NCBI RefSeq assembly: GCF_002443255.2
Contig: NW_019211454.1
Coordinates: 26,791,344 to 26,855,343 of the forward strand
Source: Varroa destructor
Lineage: Eukaryota > Arthropoda > Arachnida > Mesostigmata > Varroidae
Direction: 5' to 3'
DNA length: 64,000 nt
This document shows positions 51,474 through 64,000 of this stretch, one piece after another. The number at the start of each line of letters is the position of its first letter. Within the stretch, counting starts at the first letter, position 1. A model generated the notes under the pieces. It was given only the letters and a program-made list of their open reading frames with translations. It was not told where the DNA came from and did not search any database. The translations under genes and the position numbers were made by a program.

Positions 51474-54400
51474 ACACTTTATTTCACGCTGGGAGCCAGC
51501 CATCTCATGGTGCCTAACGGCGAAACATAGGAGCTTAAAGGCTTCAGATACACAGTGGTTCTCAAAGTGGAAAAGGCCTGTAGCGAAGTGAAAGCTATAG
51601 ACATTTGTACGTCTCGTATAGCTTAACCATCATCAGATAAAACCTAGTGAAGAAGAAAAAAGTAAGTGTAGCGTGGACCGAGTGGAAAATCTCTTTAGAG
51701 ATTGAGATGATCTAGGAAAAGGTGCATTATACGATTGACTGACGGAACAGCTCAGAATAACACGAACCTTGCGATGCTACGGAACAGCAGAGGGCACGTG
51801 CTGGAAAGATGCGTGGGCTCTGATACTTGAAGGGGGGTTGTCGTGTGAAATATTCGCGCTCTTATTTTGTTCTCTCTATTTGCTTATCGATAGTAATGCG
51901 TTCGCAATGTAAACGGGAGAGAAGTTCCGTCGAAAGCCACCGTGATTATGTTGAACTATAACGATTCATGTGCATCAATTCGACTCGTGGCCCTGCTTTA
52001 ATATGTTGATTTCACCAATTGGTCTTACAGTCAATGCACGTCTGAGAATTGATCTGAAGTTAGCATAACTTTCCACGGTTCTTACTGCTATAATATTTCC
52101 ATATCATTACGAATATACTATTTACGAAGTGGCAATCTTGCCTTGACTACCATTCATTCTTTATCCTTCCATTCTAGTCGATTTATCGTGGACCAATTGA
52201 ACCATGCTTTATTGCCGGATAACGAACGGCGGAACAAATCAAATGTGGGATTAGATTGATTTTATATAGCAAATAATATAATCGTACGACTATACCAATA
52301 TGGCGCAACACTAACTACTGCTCAAACATTACAGGCACGAACTTGATCTATAGACTCAATGACTGCGTCCATCATCCCAGTTGTGTGCGCGTCAATAACC
52401 ATTATATAGTTGCTGATTGCGTCTTTGTTTAGCGTTCCATAACTGGCGACTTTACTACACATGCAGTGAAACACAATAGACAATCTGCGAATCCCAAGGC
52501 CTCATTTCTTCTATGTTGACAAACTGTATAAGGACTTCAATGTCAAATCAAGGTCGCAAGAGATCAAACCCGTCCAATCTAGGCATATATTCTTTTGGTT
52601 TTGTTCATTGCTGTTGTTATTATAACTGAGATAATAGGGCACCGTTATACGTTCAGCAAAAAAAAACAAGCAAAGTACCATGTAGGCGTAATTGAGACAT
52701 AATGCACTTTGTGTTGATAAACGTAACTCAAAGATGTGCTCGTAGCTTCATAGAACCATTCATAGTTCTCGTCCGATAAAAGAAAGCCTAGCTTTTACCA
52801 AATTGCTATTGGCTAGCTTTATGAATGATCTTAATATTTAGTTACGGGAGCACTTTATTTTTTAGATAGACGGATCAATGTCTGAAATGAGCTAGCATTT
52901 CCACACGATCCTCTATTAGCTTGTAAGGGTTTAGTACTAAGACAATGAAGTCAGTCAACTAAATCAGCGTTCTCTTTCTTCGACCTAAAGAATACCTTGA
53001 GCCTTATTTGTGCATTGGTATTTAGTCGTTGGTATATCAAAGACTCCTCTATAGGCCAGACTCTATTTTATCTACCAAGCAAAGAGATCTTTTTAGATTC
53101 TTATTCGAAGTCATATGCGTGTCTTTCTACAACAGCGAAAGTATGATTGTTTAGTAATGTAATGTTATTAATTCTCGCGGCCATTTGGAGAGATCTCTAG
53201 TATGCAGTGTAACGAAATCCCATATCAATGAGTTAAATTTGCGCCGTGTGCTATTAGACCGATTGTATTGCCATAGCCAGCTGACTATTACGATATTGGC
53301 TTGACAGTATACTCTGTAACTGTTTTAATGTTTCTACGAAGTGAACCAATAACCCTGTTAGCGTCGCGAGTTATTGCTAAGTATATTTTTTTTACTATAA
53401 GGCAGCATATCTAACTGATAACAAACAATGCTGATGAAACCCGAGCGTGTTTATACGTGTTTTGTAGAGGAAACTGGAACTGTGCAGGTGGGAATAGGTA
53501 AGCTCGTCAAACCCCGCAGCACATTTTGGGGCTATTGCTGCTTCTGTTCTTCATTTAAGAATATGGCGTCACTTAAAAAGAATAACCATTAGTGATGCCA
53601 TCGTTTTGCACAGCGGCATGGAAGCTGAAAGACGGATATGAGGCCAACGCCTAGTTGTTTTTATATTTTGCCTCGTCTACACAATCCCAAACGCTTCACA
53701 GGTGCCAATAACGGCCTTACCGATAGGGAAGCTCCTCCTCATTTCCTTCGTGACCTGCATAACCGTGGTTTCCCGTTCTGCCTCTCCGCCTTTTGCTAGG
53801 TTTTCCAACGGTCCGCAATGTACATTTTACCATAACTCGAAGACGACTTGCCATCTGCAACAATAGACAGGAGTTTCCCGCAGACATTAGCACCCTTCGA
53901 CTAAAGTAAACGCTATTCGAAGTAAAAAACAATATACTAGCCTATATCTTGATACTTGCGTACGCGGAAAAAGTATTACATTTAAGTGGATAGTTTTGTC
54001 ATCGTTCCTAACAACCTATACCGCCTTAACAGCATCACACATATCTCTGGTGATTATTAATAGCGGATTACAGCCCTGGATGATAGTCACGTACTGGCTA
54101 GCACTGGTTTTCATTCCGAATGAGAAAACTTATGTCTTTAGGCAATGGACCTGAAAAGCATAGCAACTACCACTATTACCAGATTCAGGATTGTCTGGAG
54201 GCAATTCCTAGGTTCGATCTTGCGTATAAGCCGACTTTGGTGAACGGTTCTACGGAATGCCTTTGGTAAAGCCAACTACCGATCGAACTAGGTGGTTTTA
54301 TGAATCACCTCGAAGCCATCTGGTCGGAGAAGAAAAACTGTAAACCGTGGCAGTGGTGTAGTTTACTGTAGCTTTATGTTGGAAGAAGTTGGGGCTAGAG

Positions 54401-55630
54401 TTTGAAAATTAACCTCATGCAGCCAAGCTCAGGTACACGCGGGATAAAAAAAAATCTGCCTACATAATTTCTACAGATGCGACCCCGTTCCGTGGTCCTG
54501 ATCGAAACTGCGGCGCTCTAAAGTGAGAACAACAAAAGGCAAGATCATTGCTTACACGAAATTTAATTTTTGATTCCTTCGAGGTTAACTTGGATATCGT
54601 GTAGGCTAAATGGTGAATGTAAAAGTCATAACTGGACATGTCCATGCATCATGTATAATAGCAACAGACATTTTGATTTTACCTTCAAAAACAAAATGTA
54701 TAGTTATTTTCTCTTCCTTTTTAAATTCTGAATTTCAATAATTTAAGTTTTTTTCAAGAAAACATAGTGTAGGTATACTTGAAAAAATGTTAAACATTTG
54801 TCGACGAGAATACACAAGTATAGCATATTTATCTGATCTACGTATTAGATTGTGCATGATCTAGGGTTTTACTAAAGAAGAATTTTCGTCTCTAAAAGTT
54901 ATCTTAACGAAAGAACACCCTTAGAGCTACTATTATGGAACAGCACTAGCGCAGTTTCCGAGTTCCAGTATTATAAATAATGCACTCCGCTTTAGTATCA
55001 TTCTTGTACACTTACTCTGTTTTCGTCGCAATTGCAAATAACGCGGAACTTACACTTAACGTACTAATATCTTGGGTAATTGCCTATGTGGGGAAAGTAT
55101 AACTTACGGGCGCAAAAGTTTCAGTCACTCCAAATAACAGCTGAAGTAGCCAGGTAGAATTACAAGAGCACAATTATGGTTTCCTCAAATGTGCTAAAAG
55201 CATTCTCAAGTTGTCGATATTTGGCAACTAAGCAGTATGTAAACATAATCCATAATTTGTCGTTCATTTCTTCTATAATATATTTAAGTAGCAGTTAAGA
55301 ACCGCAAGGGGGATTGTATTAAAAGCTAAAAAGTGTATCTTTGTTATGTATAGGGAAGGATAAAAATAGGCTTACAGATGGAGAGGGAGGAATGTCTACA
55401 AGTTTGAAAAAACATAATTTTAGTACGGAGCGTATAACTTTACCGTTGCAATAATTGCGGCTTCAACTGACGTTTGGTTAACAATAAACCTTTTTCGATG
55501 CTACGCTGATGTTTGATAATCCTTGACCTGTGGTTCTCTCCATCATAAGGCTACATTTGCACCGTTATGTACCCAGCTTGCTCTGATATAATACGGAGGG
55601 CCATATTAACATTTTCGATTTCATTTTCAG
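51474..55630. other. Noncoding stretch
   Basis: No gene recognised. Minus-strand frames at 53717-53932 and 54460-54645 have no known motif. Confidence 0.4.
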
Positions 55631-55730
55631 CCGCTGCGATGTCTCATCATATACGGATATGTCCAAATGATCAACCCCGATCGCTATCAAGAGGTCAAAC
55701 TTTACCGAGAAGATGACGCTGGTGCAATTG
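55631..55730 (+). CDS. Candidate 100-nt internal exon, unknown protein
   Basis: A strong acceptor (TTTTCGATTTCATTTTCAG) ends at 55630 and a strong donor (TTG|GTGAGT) begins at 55731. Only one frame is open through the 100 bases: 33 codons including CLIIYGYVQMINPDRYQEVK and LYREDDAGAI, entering in phase 0 and leaving in phase 1. The segment is GC-richer than its flanks, as exons often are. The size is typical of an animal internal exon. No protein family is recognised and no partner exon in matching phase was found in the window, so its host gene would extend through long introns. One open frame of this length has roughly a one-in-three chance of arising at random. Confidence 0.3.
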
Positions 55731-57199
55731 GTGAGTAACAGAAGACGATTTTCTGTTTTTTTTGTCACTGTAGATAATTTGAGCACTCGTCTCTGAAAGC
55801 AGGTAACTCTGCCCTCGGCTTACGAGCTGCAAGCATTTTTGCAAGCACATGGTTAAAAAAATATCCGTTTTTTTTCGAGTGCATGAGATTTGGTCTGGCT
55901 TACTATATCATTTTGCGTATGTGTTTAGGTATGGCCAAAGTAAAACATGTTTCGATTGAAACACTTTCCCCCTTTTCTTGGGAACTGCCTCATATGTTCT
56001 ATTCAGGAAATACCATAAGTAAATTTACTAAAACCTCGTATATAATAAATAACACTCAAGACTGTCAATAAATTTTTACTAGCAAATTATCAACTAAATC
56101 TAGACAGCATTTATTGGTATTATAACCCGTACCGGCGTCAACCGCTACGCCAGTGTACTCGATGTATTTGTTCATTAATTTTTTGATAATGGGAAAAAAG
56201 GTCTAGTACACTGTTGCCTTGGTGAAGAAGTTTCGTTACAAAAAAAGTCCTAAGTTTAAGTGAAAGAAGCATGAAGCAAGACAGATCCAGAAATGGAAGT
56301 GAAAGATTGTCGAATGAGCTATTTGTAACAAAAGTAAGCATTGTAAAGTATTATATATTGGCACTTCTTATTGCTACCCATATACGCATTGCCACGCTAA
56401 ACGCGCATATATGATGGATATGAATACCTGTTCTGCTTATTCCGATAATGCTGGGTCTTGAATTACATTGATGGCTCAGATACACTTTGCCAACCAATAC
56501 AGACGGGGCTTCTACAGTACAATACAAGGAAACATTTTAGCACATTATTGACTGCCTCGACCTGTTTAGGAAGCCCTAAGCTTACCGTTTGACCATGTAC
56601 AACTATTTTGAATTTTACATGCAGTACTGCCGACGAGCATTATTTTACAAAGCGGGCGACCGGTACCAATAAAAATATATCTCCACGTCCGATTTAAGAC
56701 CTAGCTCATCTCATATGCTGTTAAATTTAAAAAGCAAATGCGTTACAACTAAACGATCGCAGGGACACAACCGTACCAACTGCTGATGCATCATTATGAC
56801 TCTGATCGGCATCATTTAAGATGCTTTTCCATCATAGTCGACAATGTAGAAAAGACTTCAGTAGTGATTTTCGATCGCACCTTAAGCTCCTGAAAAATTT
56901 AACGCAGCCCGCTCACTATTTCAAAACGGGTGCACTTCGAATTACGCCCTTAAAATGACGAGTCATTAGCACAATTGGCAGTTGTATCGCCCGGACAAAA
57001 GCGCTCTCGACTTTCTCATGCTAATCAATTGGAGATTAAGATTTAAGCCATTTGCAAGAACCCTTGTCCAGTGAGTCTTGTGTCTGCTGTATTCTCTAGG
57101 CCCATGGTTTGATGCGACTATCAATGTATAGCAGTTCTTGCGCATCGCTCTTCCCTAGACTACTCATTGATTGAACTGTAGGAGTAAATGTTCGCCTTG
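55731..57199. other. Noncoding stretch upstream of the Gypsy relic
   Basis: It should contain the retrotransposon's 5' LTR and primer-binding site if they survive, but no repeat with the downstream flank was seen by eye. No other gene recognised. Confidence 0.35.
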
Positions 57200-58056
57200 A
57201 TATGCTATGATTGAGCGATTGCAGCTGGAGCGGACAACTGGGACGTTTCTAAAGAGAAATTTAACAAACGTTTCTACCCAAAGGGAGTCAGCCTACCCAT
57301 TCTTCTGAGGCATGAAGACCAGGTAGGGGACGTTCGAAGGCCAAGCTAACTCTTTGGGGCAAGCTCATGACTCTATGGTGTTGCTACACAATATAAAAAG
57401 AACAGCCAAGTTCATTCTCTTTGTAACTTCATTGCGGCAACTAATCCGTCTTCGTATAACGCCCAGGCCGCCCGATGGTATGCATTGAAGGACCGTGACA
57501 AGAGCCAGCCGATTTTAAGTGGGCCATGGCTGTCCAACATAGTCCCACGAGTTTTCGCACCGGCGCGGTAGGTTATCAGCGTCAAAAACGATACTACTTC
57601 CACCCGCTTGTGTATACAGCAGTCGAACACAAGGCCACATCGTTTCCGTATTATAGCTTGTAAAAAAAAAAAAGGCGCCCTACCTTATTATTACCCCATG
57701 ACGGCCAAAAAAGGCAATTGACATTTCCGGAGTCGTCGAAGTAACTAATCGCGACCATCGAGTTACCGAAATCTGCGGTTCAGGTGGATAGGATCCTGCA
57801 TCCCTCATAAGCACCTTCGTGATTCCGTATAACGCGACCATCGCGTCGGAGGTCTCCGATGCGCTCTTCCATCCATTAAGAGAATTGCTCGGGTTGCATA
57901 CGCTGGAGTTGATTCAGGCAATAGCATCTGGCGAGGCTGCTATGGCAGGATTCAGGCATTTATTGGTGAAGCCGGGAAGTTACCCATAGGGCACCCGGTA
58001 AATTATTCCGATAGCCTCCTCTGTATGCATACCCGCGGTGACCAATTTGCGTTGCA

Positions 58057-58610
58057 AAGAGAGTACAAAAAATGGTTGATGATAACATGATCAAGCCCTC
58101 GTCTATTCCGTGACCTTACCTGGTCGTCCTCGTGAAGAAGACGACCTGATTTTGCGTAAACGGCAGGCAAGTTAACTTCGGTCACAAAGAGAGACGTCTT
58201 CCATTTTCACGCTCTCGACGTGTTAAGGAAGACCAAGGTGTTGGGCAGGTTCCCTTGGCTCCTGGTTATACCCTAAAAACCGCATGTTATACCCTAAACG
58301 GTAGACACCTATTTAAGCAGATGCGTTTCAAGTTAGCCAACGCTTGGGTGACATCTCAGTGGTTGATGAACCGGGTATTAAGTAAGTTACAATATCAGAT
58401 TAATGCACTTAGCCTGAGGCTAGAAAAGCGTCTGTACCATTTCTGAGAATACTTTCCTGTTCTCAGTGCCATCGATATACATCTCAAGGCGCTGAAGTGT
58501 TCGTTCGCTATGCGAGAGATTGTAAACTTCGAACATAATATTTTCCCGCTGGGAATCTTTTCTGATCCACAAAAGGTTGCGGGCATACACGCCACAAAGC
58601 CACCTATAAC
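58057..58610 (+). pseudogene. Reverse transcriptase portion of the Gypsy relic
   Basis: This is the clearest part. Fingers (IKPSS, VLVKK, FCVNGRQVN) and palm approach (KTACYT, FKQM, LANA, LMNRVL) match Gypsy RT block by block. After LQYQ, where the family has Y-x-DD-I, the sequence shows no Asp pair and reaches a stop near 58444. The thumb side resumes in another frame (HLKALKCSFA). A stop also follows SSIP near 58108. Catalysis would be impossible. Confidence 0.8.
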
Positions 58611-59468
58611 TCTGCGTTAATTATAAAGTTTTCTGGGGCTAATATTTCACTACTGCTGGTTCATACGGGACTTTATCGAAGTCGCAAAACTGCCGCACCG
58701 TTTGTTAAAAACGAAAGTCCCTGTCGCATGGACTACGTTTCATCGTAGAAAATTTCTTGTTTTGAAGGGCGCCTTGGCAAGTGACCCTATTTTACAACAG
58801 CTATAGAAAGACTTGCAGATCAAAATAGAGACCGCATGAGCGGTTCCGTCATGGAGGTGGTGTTCGCTCAATTTTAAGATAAGGTGGAATGCGTGATAGC
58901 CTATACGAGTAAGCGTCTCTCCGTACAAAAGGCGAAATAACATTCGTCGGAAACGAACTTTTTACCTGTTATTTAGATAGTAAAAAATTCCACCAATACC
59001 TGTATCTACGTTCGTGATGGCGACCATCTGCAACAAGTTAAAATACCTGCAAAGCAAGAACAGTGGCCCCTGGAACTGTTGGAATATGACTTTAACTTAT
59101 GGTACCAGAACGGCGAAACAAATCATATCTCGCCTACATGGGATAGCACTTCGAAGAGGGGTTGTAGGTGACGGTATTGGCCCTGGATCGTTTGTAATAC
59201 ATTAGACGGCGAGTCCGTATTAAGCTCCGCTAGTGACCATGCTTTAGTCAAGTAGCCGTCTTGCCGTTAAAGCGTGAAAGGGCCAATCGACTTATGCTAA
59301 GGGGAGCCACCTTGTATTATTCCAGGCCACATACAATAGTTGCTTTCTGGCATCAAAGACCTCCAGGCTTAACAAAGACTGCTTACCAGTTTACGTCTCG
59401 TTACTTCCTGAAGCGGGGCATCTGGGCGAAGATACGGGAGCACGTCCGCGTCAGCGGGAAAAATCGAG

Positions 59469-59500
59469 CCACAAGCGTCATCTGTCCCAGACGCTTGTGG
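59469..59500. repeat. Short inverted repeat inside the integrase relic
   Basis: CCACAAGCGTC at 59469-59479 is exactly complementary to 59490-59500 with a 10-nt loop. It falls between the zinc-finger and catalytic-core remnants. Confidence 0.7.
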
Positions 59501-60300
59501 AGCTTACGATACACTCTTTTACAAAGATAAACTTAGATTTTATGGGGCCGCTGTGCATGCCCGAAAAGGCACTGCCGTTTGCGCTGGTCAGTATATTGTA
59601 CCCGCTTTATTCATTTTTTTTTCTGGCCCGCTAGGGAACAACCCGATCCGCGGCAAAGGCGCTCTTCGCCTTTCAGAACCGGTATGGGCTTCTAAACGCG
59701 GTCGTCACGGGTAATGCGAGCTTTTTCGGGGCCCGCGCCTGCGGTACTATGTCACATACCCAGCATTCGCCACGTCAGGTCCACTGTAGCCCACCCGCAA
59801 ATGGGCTAGTGGCACAGTCACGGAGCGTACCTCCATACCTCTGGTGAAGTCGCTTGGCTCCTCCGCCCTAGGGGTGCTCTTGAAGGGCGTTCTTACTGTG
59901 AATTCTACGGACAGCAAGGCTCGAGGGGCAACAACTACTTTTATCATTTCTCGAATTATTGCACAGGTTTGAGGCCTGTTGCCAGAAGAGTTGCACTCAG
60001 TCTAAGAGCGCAGGCGTTCGGTACCCAAGCTACGAAAAGGGGTCCATGCTTAACTTCGCCATCGAAGGCGAGGTGCCGAAAAAGCAACCCCGTCCTCTGC
60101 TTCTTACATACCAGCATCTTCACACGTCACAGAAGTTGCTTCCCACATTTAAGTCAGAGTGGAGTATCGAGAAGAGAATCGCGCGGTACAAGTATCGCCT
60201 AAGCAGCCATAGCAGCGACGTGTCGCAAATCTACGGGATACCCGAAATCACTGGCCGTGACCATGGTAGCGTTGACGATCGAGAAGGACGTGTGTAATTA

Positions 60301-63300
60301 CAACATGTGTCCAGTTCCGACCGACTATGAGTATATATAGTACCCACTTGTCGAATCTTGGTATGTATATATATACATGTAGAAGATGGATAATAAAAAT
60401 AAAAGCGAATTATTCGCGGGAAGCGATCGTTACGCACGATGACTATTGAATTCGCTAGACGGTTCAATGAGCCTGCGGAGAATGTGGTGAATGTCATGTA
60501 ATTTTAAAAATAGTGCTAAATATCCATTCGTTTCACAACGCATATAATTATACAGGATAGACTGAAAAACTAATGAGTAATATTTTTACTAGATGATTGT
60601 ACAATAATGCATTACCTAGTCGATTTGAGATATTGTGAAGATAGGAAAGAACCCGAAGAGTTCCTGGCTTGCTACTGCTCTTAGTATAGCAGATGTTTAT
60701 TCCCTTCAAAGGTTGGATTCTTGCCTTAGGGCAGAAAGAATTCAAGTGCTTCCTGGTGTTATCTTCAGGACTTCGTGTCCTAAATCTAATGAAAGACAAC
60801 TAGTTATACTGTCCAATATACTTATGCACTTCGAGAAAATGTGCGGCTACGTTATCCACTTCTCGTCTGATTTTCGCTGACACCGGAAACGAAAATGAGG
60901 GTTTTGATGAAATTTATTCCCCTCAATCACAATGGTCACCCTGCGCCTATACATGTCCGCTAACTATAAAAGCGAGTCTAAAATGTGAGCTCATTCTCGG
61001 CGTCTCGAAGCTCATACCTAATTTCATTGGGTAAGTTAAATACAGATCACTTTGTTGATCAACATACGTAGTGTAGGATATTTTCCATCGAAAAAAGTGG
61101 CCGAACAATTTTTACGTGTTTCGAAAATACATACAAAATAAGGTGTTATCAAAAGACGCATCAGTTGCCTTTCAAAATAACCAGCTTCCGCTGTTCAGTG
61201 TAATCTAGAATATTTATCTAGGGTAACAGCTCAAACTAAGCTAAGATACGCTTAATTCAACGGTTGTCTCATTAGGGTTGATTGAGCTGTTTGATATGTT
61301 GACTACTGAAAGGTTTCAAAGCAGGTACATTCTGTTTTCAAAAATTTACGGAACGACCTATTTTCAATGCTAACCATAACCAGTTCAATCTTTCAATTTT
61401 TGCGTTAGGAAGTGATTGGCAATCTGTCTTGTGATAATTATGCCGGTATTCAGTCAGCTTTCATGGAAATTGATACAGAGAAACAGTTCATTCGCATAGA
61501 AAATAACTAGACATGGGCCTACGATTGAACTCTGTGGAATTGTACGTGTGTTACTAGTTGGTCATTTGAGACCATATTGCCAATTAATGCATGCGTACAG
61601 GTGCTTGGCCAAATAAAATTCGAAATATTCGCATTTTCGGCAAGAAAAAGTAGGATATTATTTCTGAAAATATCCAGCGTTTTTCCAGCATCAACGAAGG
61701 CTATAGAAAGCCAGATTAGAGGAGCGCGAGCAAAAAAAAACATATATCGAAGTTTGGCACATATTTCATAGTTCGGCACAGAAATGAGTCACAGTGATGG
61801 GTCCAGAGTTTGTGGGGCGGTTTCAAATTTAAATAACGAGATAACTTGAGATGCTAAAAAACAAAAGCTGAAGAGATAAGTTAAGCAATTAAATGTTAGT
61901 TAGAACATTTCACATAGGCCAACAAATTAACAAATCAGATTCTATTTTCATACAGAGTGACATCACAATTTTTTGATAACGGGTGATATATTGAATGAAA
62001 GGCAAAAAGGACGACGCATGTAGCGATGGTGAATCTAGCTTTGCGGCTAATTCCGTTAAGTCATTATAGCCTCTGAATGTCAGATACAGTATTTTGCAGA
62101 CAGATCCTTTGAATACGATCATAGAATCTGTTGACTATAATGATCATCGCAAGCCATTATAACATTATCTATCCTTTTGTAGAGTGACATCGGTTTTTAT
62201 CCATTATGTTTACGCAGTTGATCGGTTTTATCAGGGGCACATCTTACTAACCTATCCAAATATGTCTAAGCTCTGCCGGGAAAGTTTCAGGTGTGTATTA
62301 TTTGCACGAATGAAATTTTTCACTGACAAAACAGGATTAATTGCTGACGTCACATCTGTAGACTCGTATAGTAGTAACTAATTAACAAAGAGGAGTTTAC
62401 TCAAATATTGATTATAATTATTTTCACTGAAAATGTTCTTTTTTCGGGTTAGCTTTAGAAGTGGTTACCGGAAAATTAATCCCTATAAGCGCAAAATGAT
62501 TGCCAAGGTGAGCCTGAGCATAGGCGCGCCGAGCGATAAAAGTACGTGATCTGCGTATGTTTTCATACCTACTTCGTTATTCCATCTATCAAAAGCAATG
62601 GGCCATTGAAGTGGTGGCATAATGGGTAATATGGAAATTTCTCATCTGCATCTTGTAAAATCATATTCGTGTCGTCAAAGATAATCGTGCGTATGCGTTG
62701 AGTTGATCGTTACATCAAGAAATTAAGTCAACGTGCAACTGTTTTAACGAGTGCCAAAGTCAGTTCCTACAACGATAGATTCAGGAGATCGTCACCTCGA
62801 GCAGCACTTCTACAACCTGTACACGCTCCTCAGGGGACGAAGAGTATTCAGAAGAATACACTTCAAATGATTCGTGGACACAGAGACGCCGCGTCGCCGG
62901 CGCGCACAGAGCGAGTGACTGCCTAGAGTTGACTCTCTTAGATTGTAACAGCAGCAATATCAGAATTTTTCAAGGAAGTTTCCGAAATGCATGTCGACGT
63001 GTAACATGGCTTCTGTCGGTATTTGTTCAGATTTGCCCTTTGCTCTAACGTCACAGAGATTAATATGGAATACATTGATAGATGTATATATATTTAAATC
63101 GCAGATCAGTTTAATATCAGATACACAAAATCTGTGTTACAACGCGAACGGAGTGCATTTGCCTAAAAAGGTGTCCTTTTTATCTGCATCAACAGCAGGT
63201 AGAACTATGTTTTTCTGTAAAAGGACTATCCTTTTGAAACTTGGTGGTTAATTCGGCATAGGAGTACTAGTAACTTACAGATTAGACAGCAAAAATACAT

Positions 63301-64000
63301 TCATTAACTTGGTTGTAACCTATTAATGAACATCCGGCTACTTCACTAGTTCTAAGCCAAGATTTAGAACTACACATCACATTTGACTGTAGGGCATGTG
63401 CTGAAGCTAAACCTTCAAGAAACCTCGCATCTAAAGGTTTCTGTGGCCAGGAATACCGTCTATGTGTCTTTTATATGCAGCATATCACAGAAACAGTGTG
63501 ATATGGATTTACATATAGGTTGCTGTTTTGTTCGCCGTGGCTACCATGGTATTGCCCGCAATCAAAAATACCCCTTTTTTCTGTGCTTGGTATGCCCCTA
63601 TTCCTTCCATACGGTCGCTGTCGTCTTTGCTCAATGTCGTATGTTTACTTTCATCATGGACGCCTCTCAGCTGTCGCCTACAGCCGCTGTCCAATTCTTC
63701 TTGGGCTATGTTCTATCTTATGTACGTGCGGATGTGTTTGAGGCTTCGATGAACCTAAGCTCTACCGTCGCGACGGAAGACCCTATACGGAATACATAAC
63801 TACAGATATTACAGTTCTTCCAATGTCAGGCGTGGCAGCGCTATAGCTATCTTTCGCATGACGAAAAGTTTTATGTCGGAAGCCAAGTGCTACAATGCAG
63901 TCCGCTTTAACTTGACCGTGTTGATATCGTCTACATTGTATTAAAATTCGCTTGTATATGACGGATACCCTTTAGCTGTACACCGTGATTATACTCAATA
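60301..64000. other. Noncoding stretch
   Basis: No gene recognised. Frames at 60635-60880 (plus), 60548-60799 (minus), 61519-61779 (minus) and 63383-63799 (plus, 138 codons without a proper ATG at its start) are open but resemble nothing known. A small TATGTATATATATACAT palindrome lies near 60362. Confidence 0.4.

Larger units (their letters stand above)
57200..60300 (+). pseudogene. Ty3/Gypsy retrotransposon internal region, decayed
   Basis: Domains follow in canonical order, broken by stops and frameshifts. Gag-like: WDVSKEKFNKRFYP near 57240 and ATNPSSYNAQAARW near 57430-57480. Protease-like: VDSGNS near 57908. RT: DDNMIKPSS, VLVKK and FCVNGRQVN (58060-58180), then PLAPGYTLKTACYTLNGRHL and the MRFKLANA...LMNRVL block (58250-58380) and HLKALKCSFA with DPQKVAGI (58480-58610). 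RNase H: FIEVAKLPH near 58670, VIAYTSKRLSV near 58890-58925 and LEYDFNLWY near 59070-59105. Integrase: a zinc-finger remnant (59330-59480) and LDFMGPL (59533). Next come a TGNASFFG block where the second Asp has become Gly (59705), and ANGLVAQ where the Glu has become Ala (about 59800). A YKYRLSSHSSDV segment near 60190 fits the region after the integrase core. The RT YxDD box is replaced. It therefore cannot function. LTRs were not found. Confidence 0.85.

Noticed and set aside
63383..63799. 138-codon plus-strand frame
   Set aside because: It begins without a proper ATG, overlaps open frames in the other phases and on the other strand, and shows no motif or splice support.

Overview
The window looks like animal nuclear DNA: AT-rich, without CpG depletion by eye, with no long open reading frames, no operon-like packing and no ribosome-binding sites. 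It has a long (AC)n microsatellite, (TA)n tracts, and fossils of typical animal transposons (Ty3/Gypsy, a CR1/Jockey-like LINE, a Tc1/IS630-type DDE element). Uniform CpG use and arthropod-style TATA/initiator spacing suggest an arthropod, perhaps a mite or tick. That is inference; no gene here names a taxon.

Most of the window is intergenic or intronic. The best supported features are decayed mobile elements. From left to right they are: a pair of 61-bp inverted repeats bracketing about 500 bp (1552-2055); a broken DDE transposase on the minus strand (about 19080-20220); a LINE reverse-transcriptase fragment on the minus strand (about 48480-49340); a tRNA-like relic (51402-51473); and the internal region of a Ty3/Gypsy retrotransposon on the plus strand (about 57200-60300). 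In the last of these gag, protease, RT, RNase H and integrase remnants lie in the canonical order, with frameshifts, stops and lost catalytic residues.

No conserved host gene could be named. Several short coding candidates rest on splice-site quality, phase agreement, signal peptides or promoter elements. They are a two-exon plus-strand model at 38331-38887, a TATA/initiator plus signal-peptide first exon at 29810-30130, a minus-strand secreted 124-residue frame at 23850-24224, and single-exon candidates at 28.6, 31.5, 39.1, 40.0, 50.5 and 55.6 kb. All need transcript evidence. No functional link between them is visible.

Structural curiosities include perfect 19-20 bp hairpins with 3-4 nt loops (1619-1660 and 38040-38082), a 30-bp perfect palindrome (13248-13277), a bulged hairpin (18498-18538) and two mutually exclusive hairpins sharing one segment (46450-46504). 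Nothing seen amounts to a new multi-gene system.
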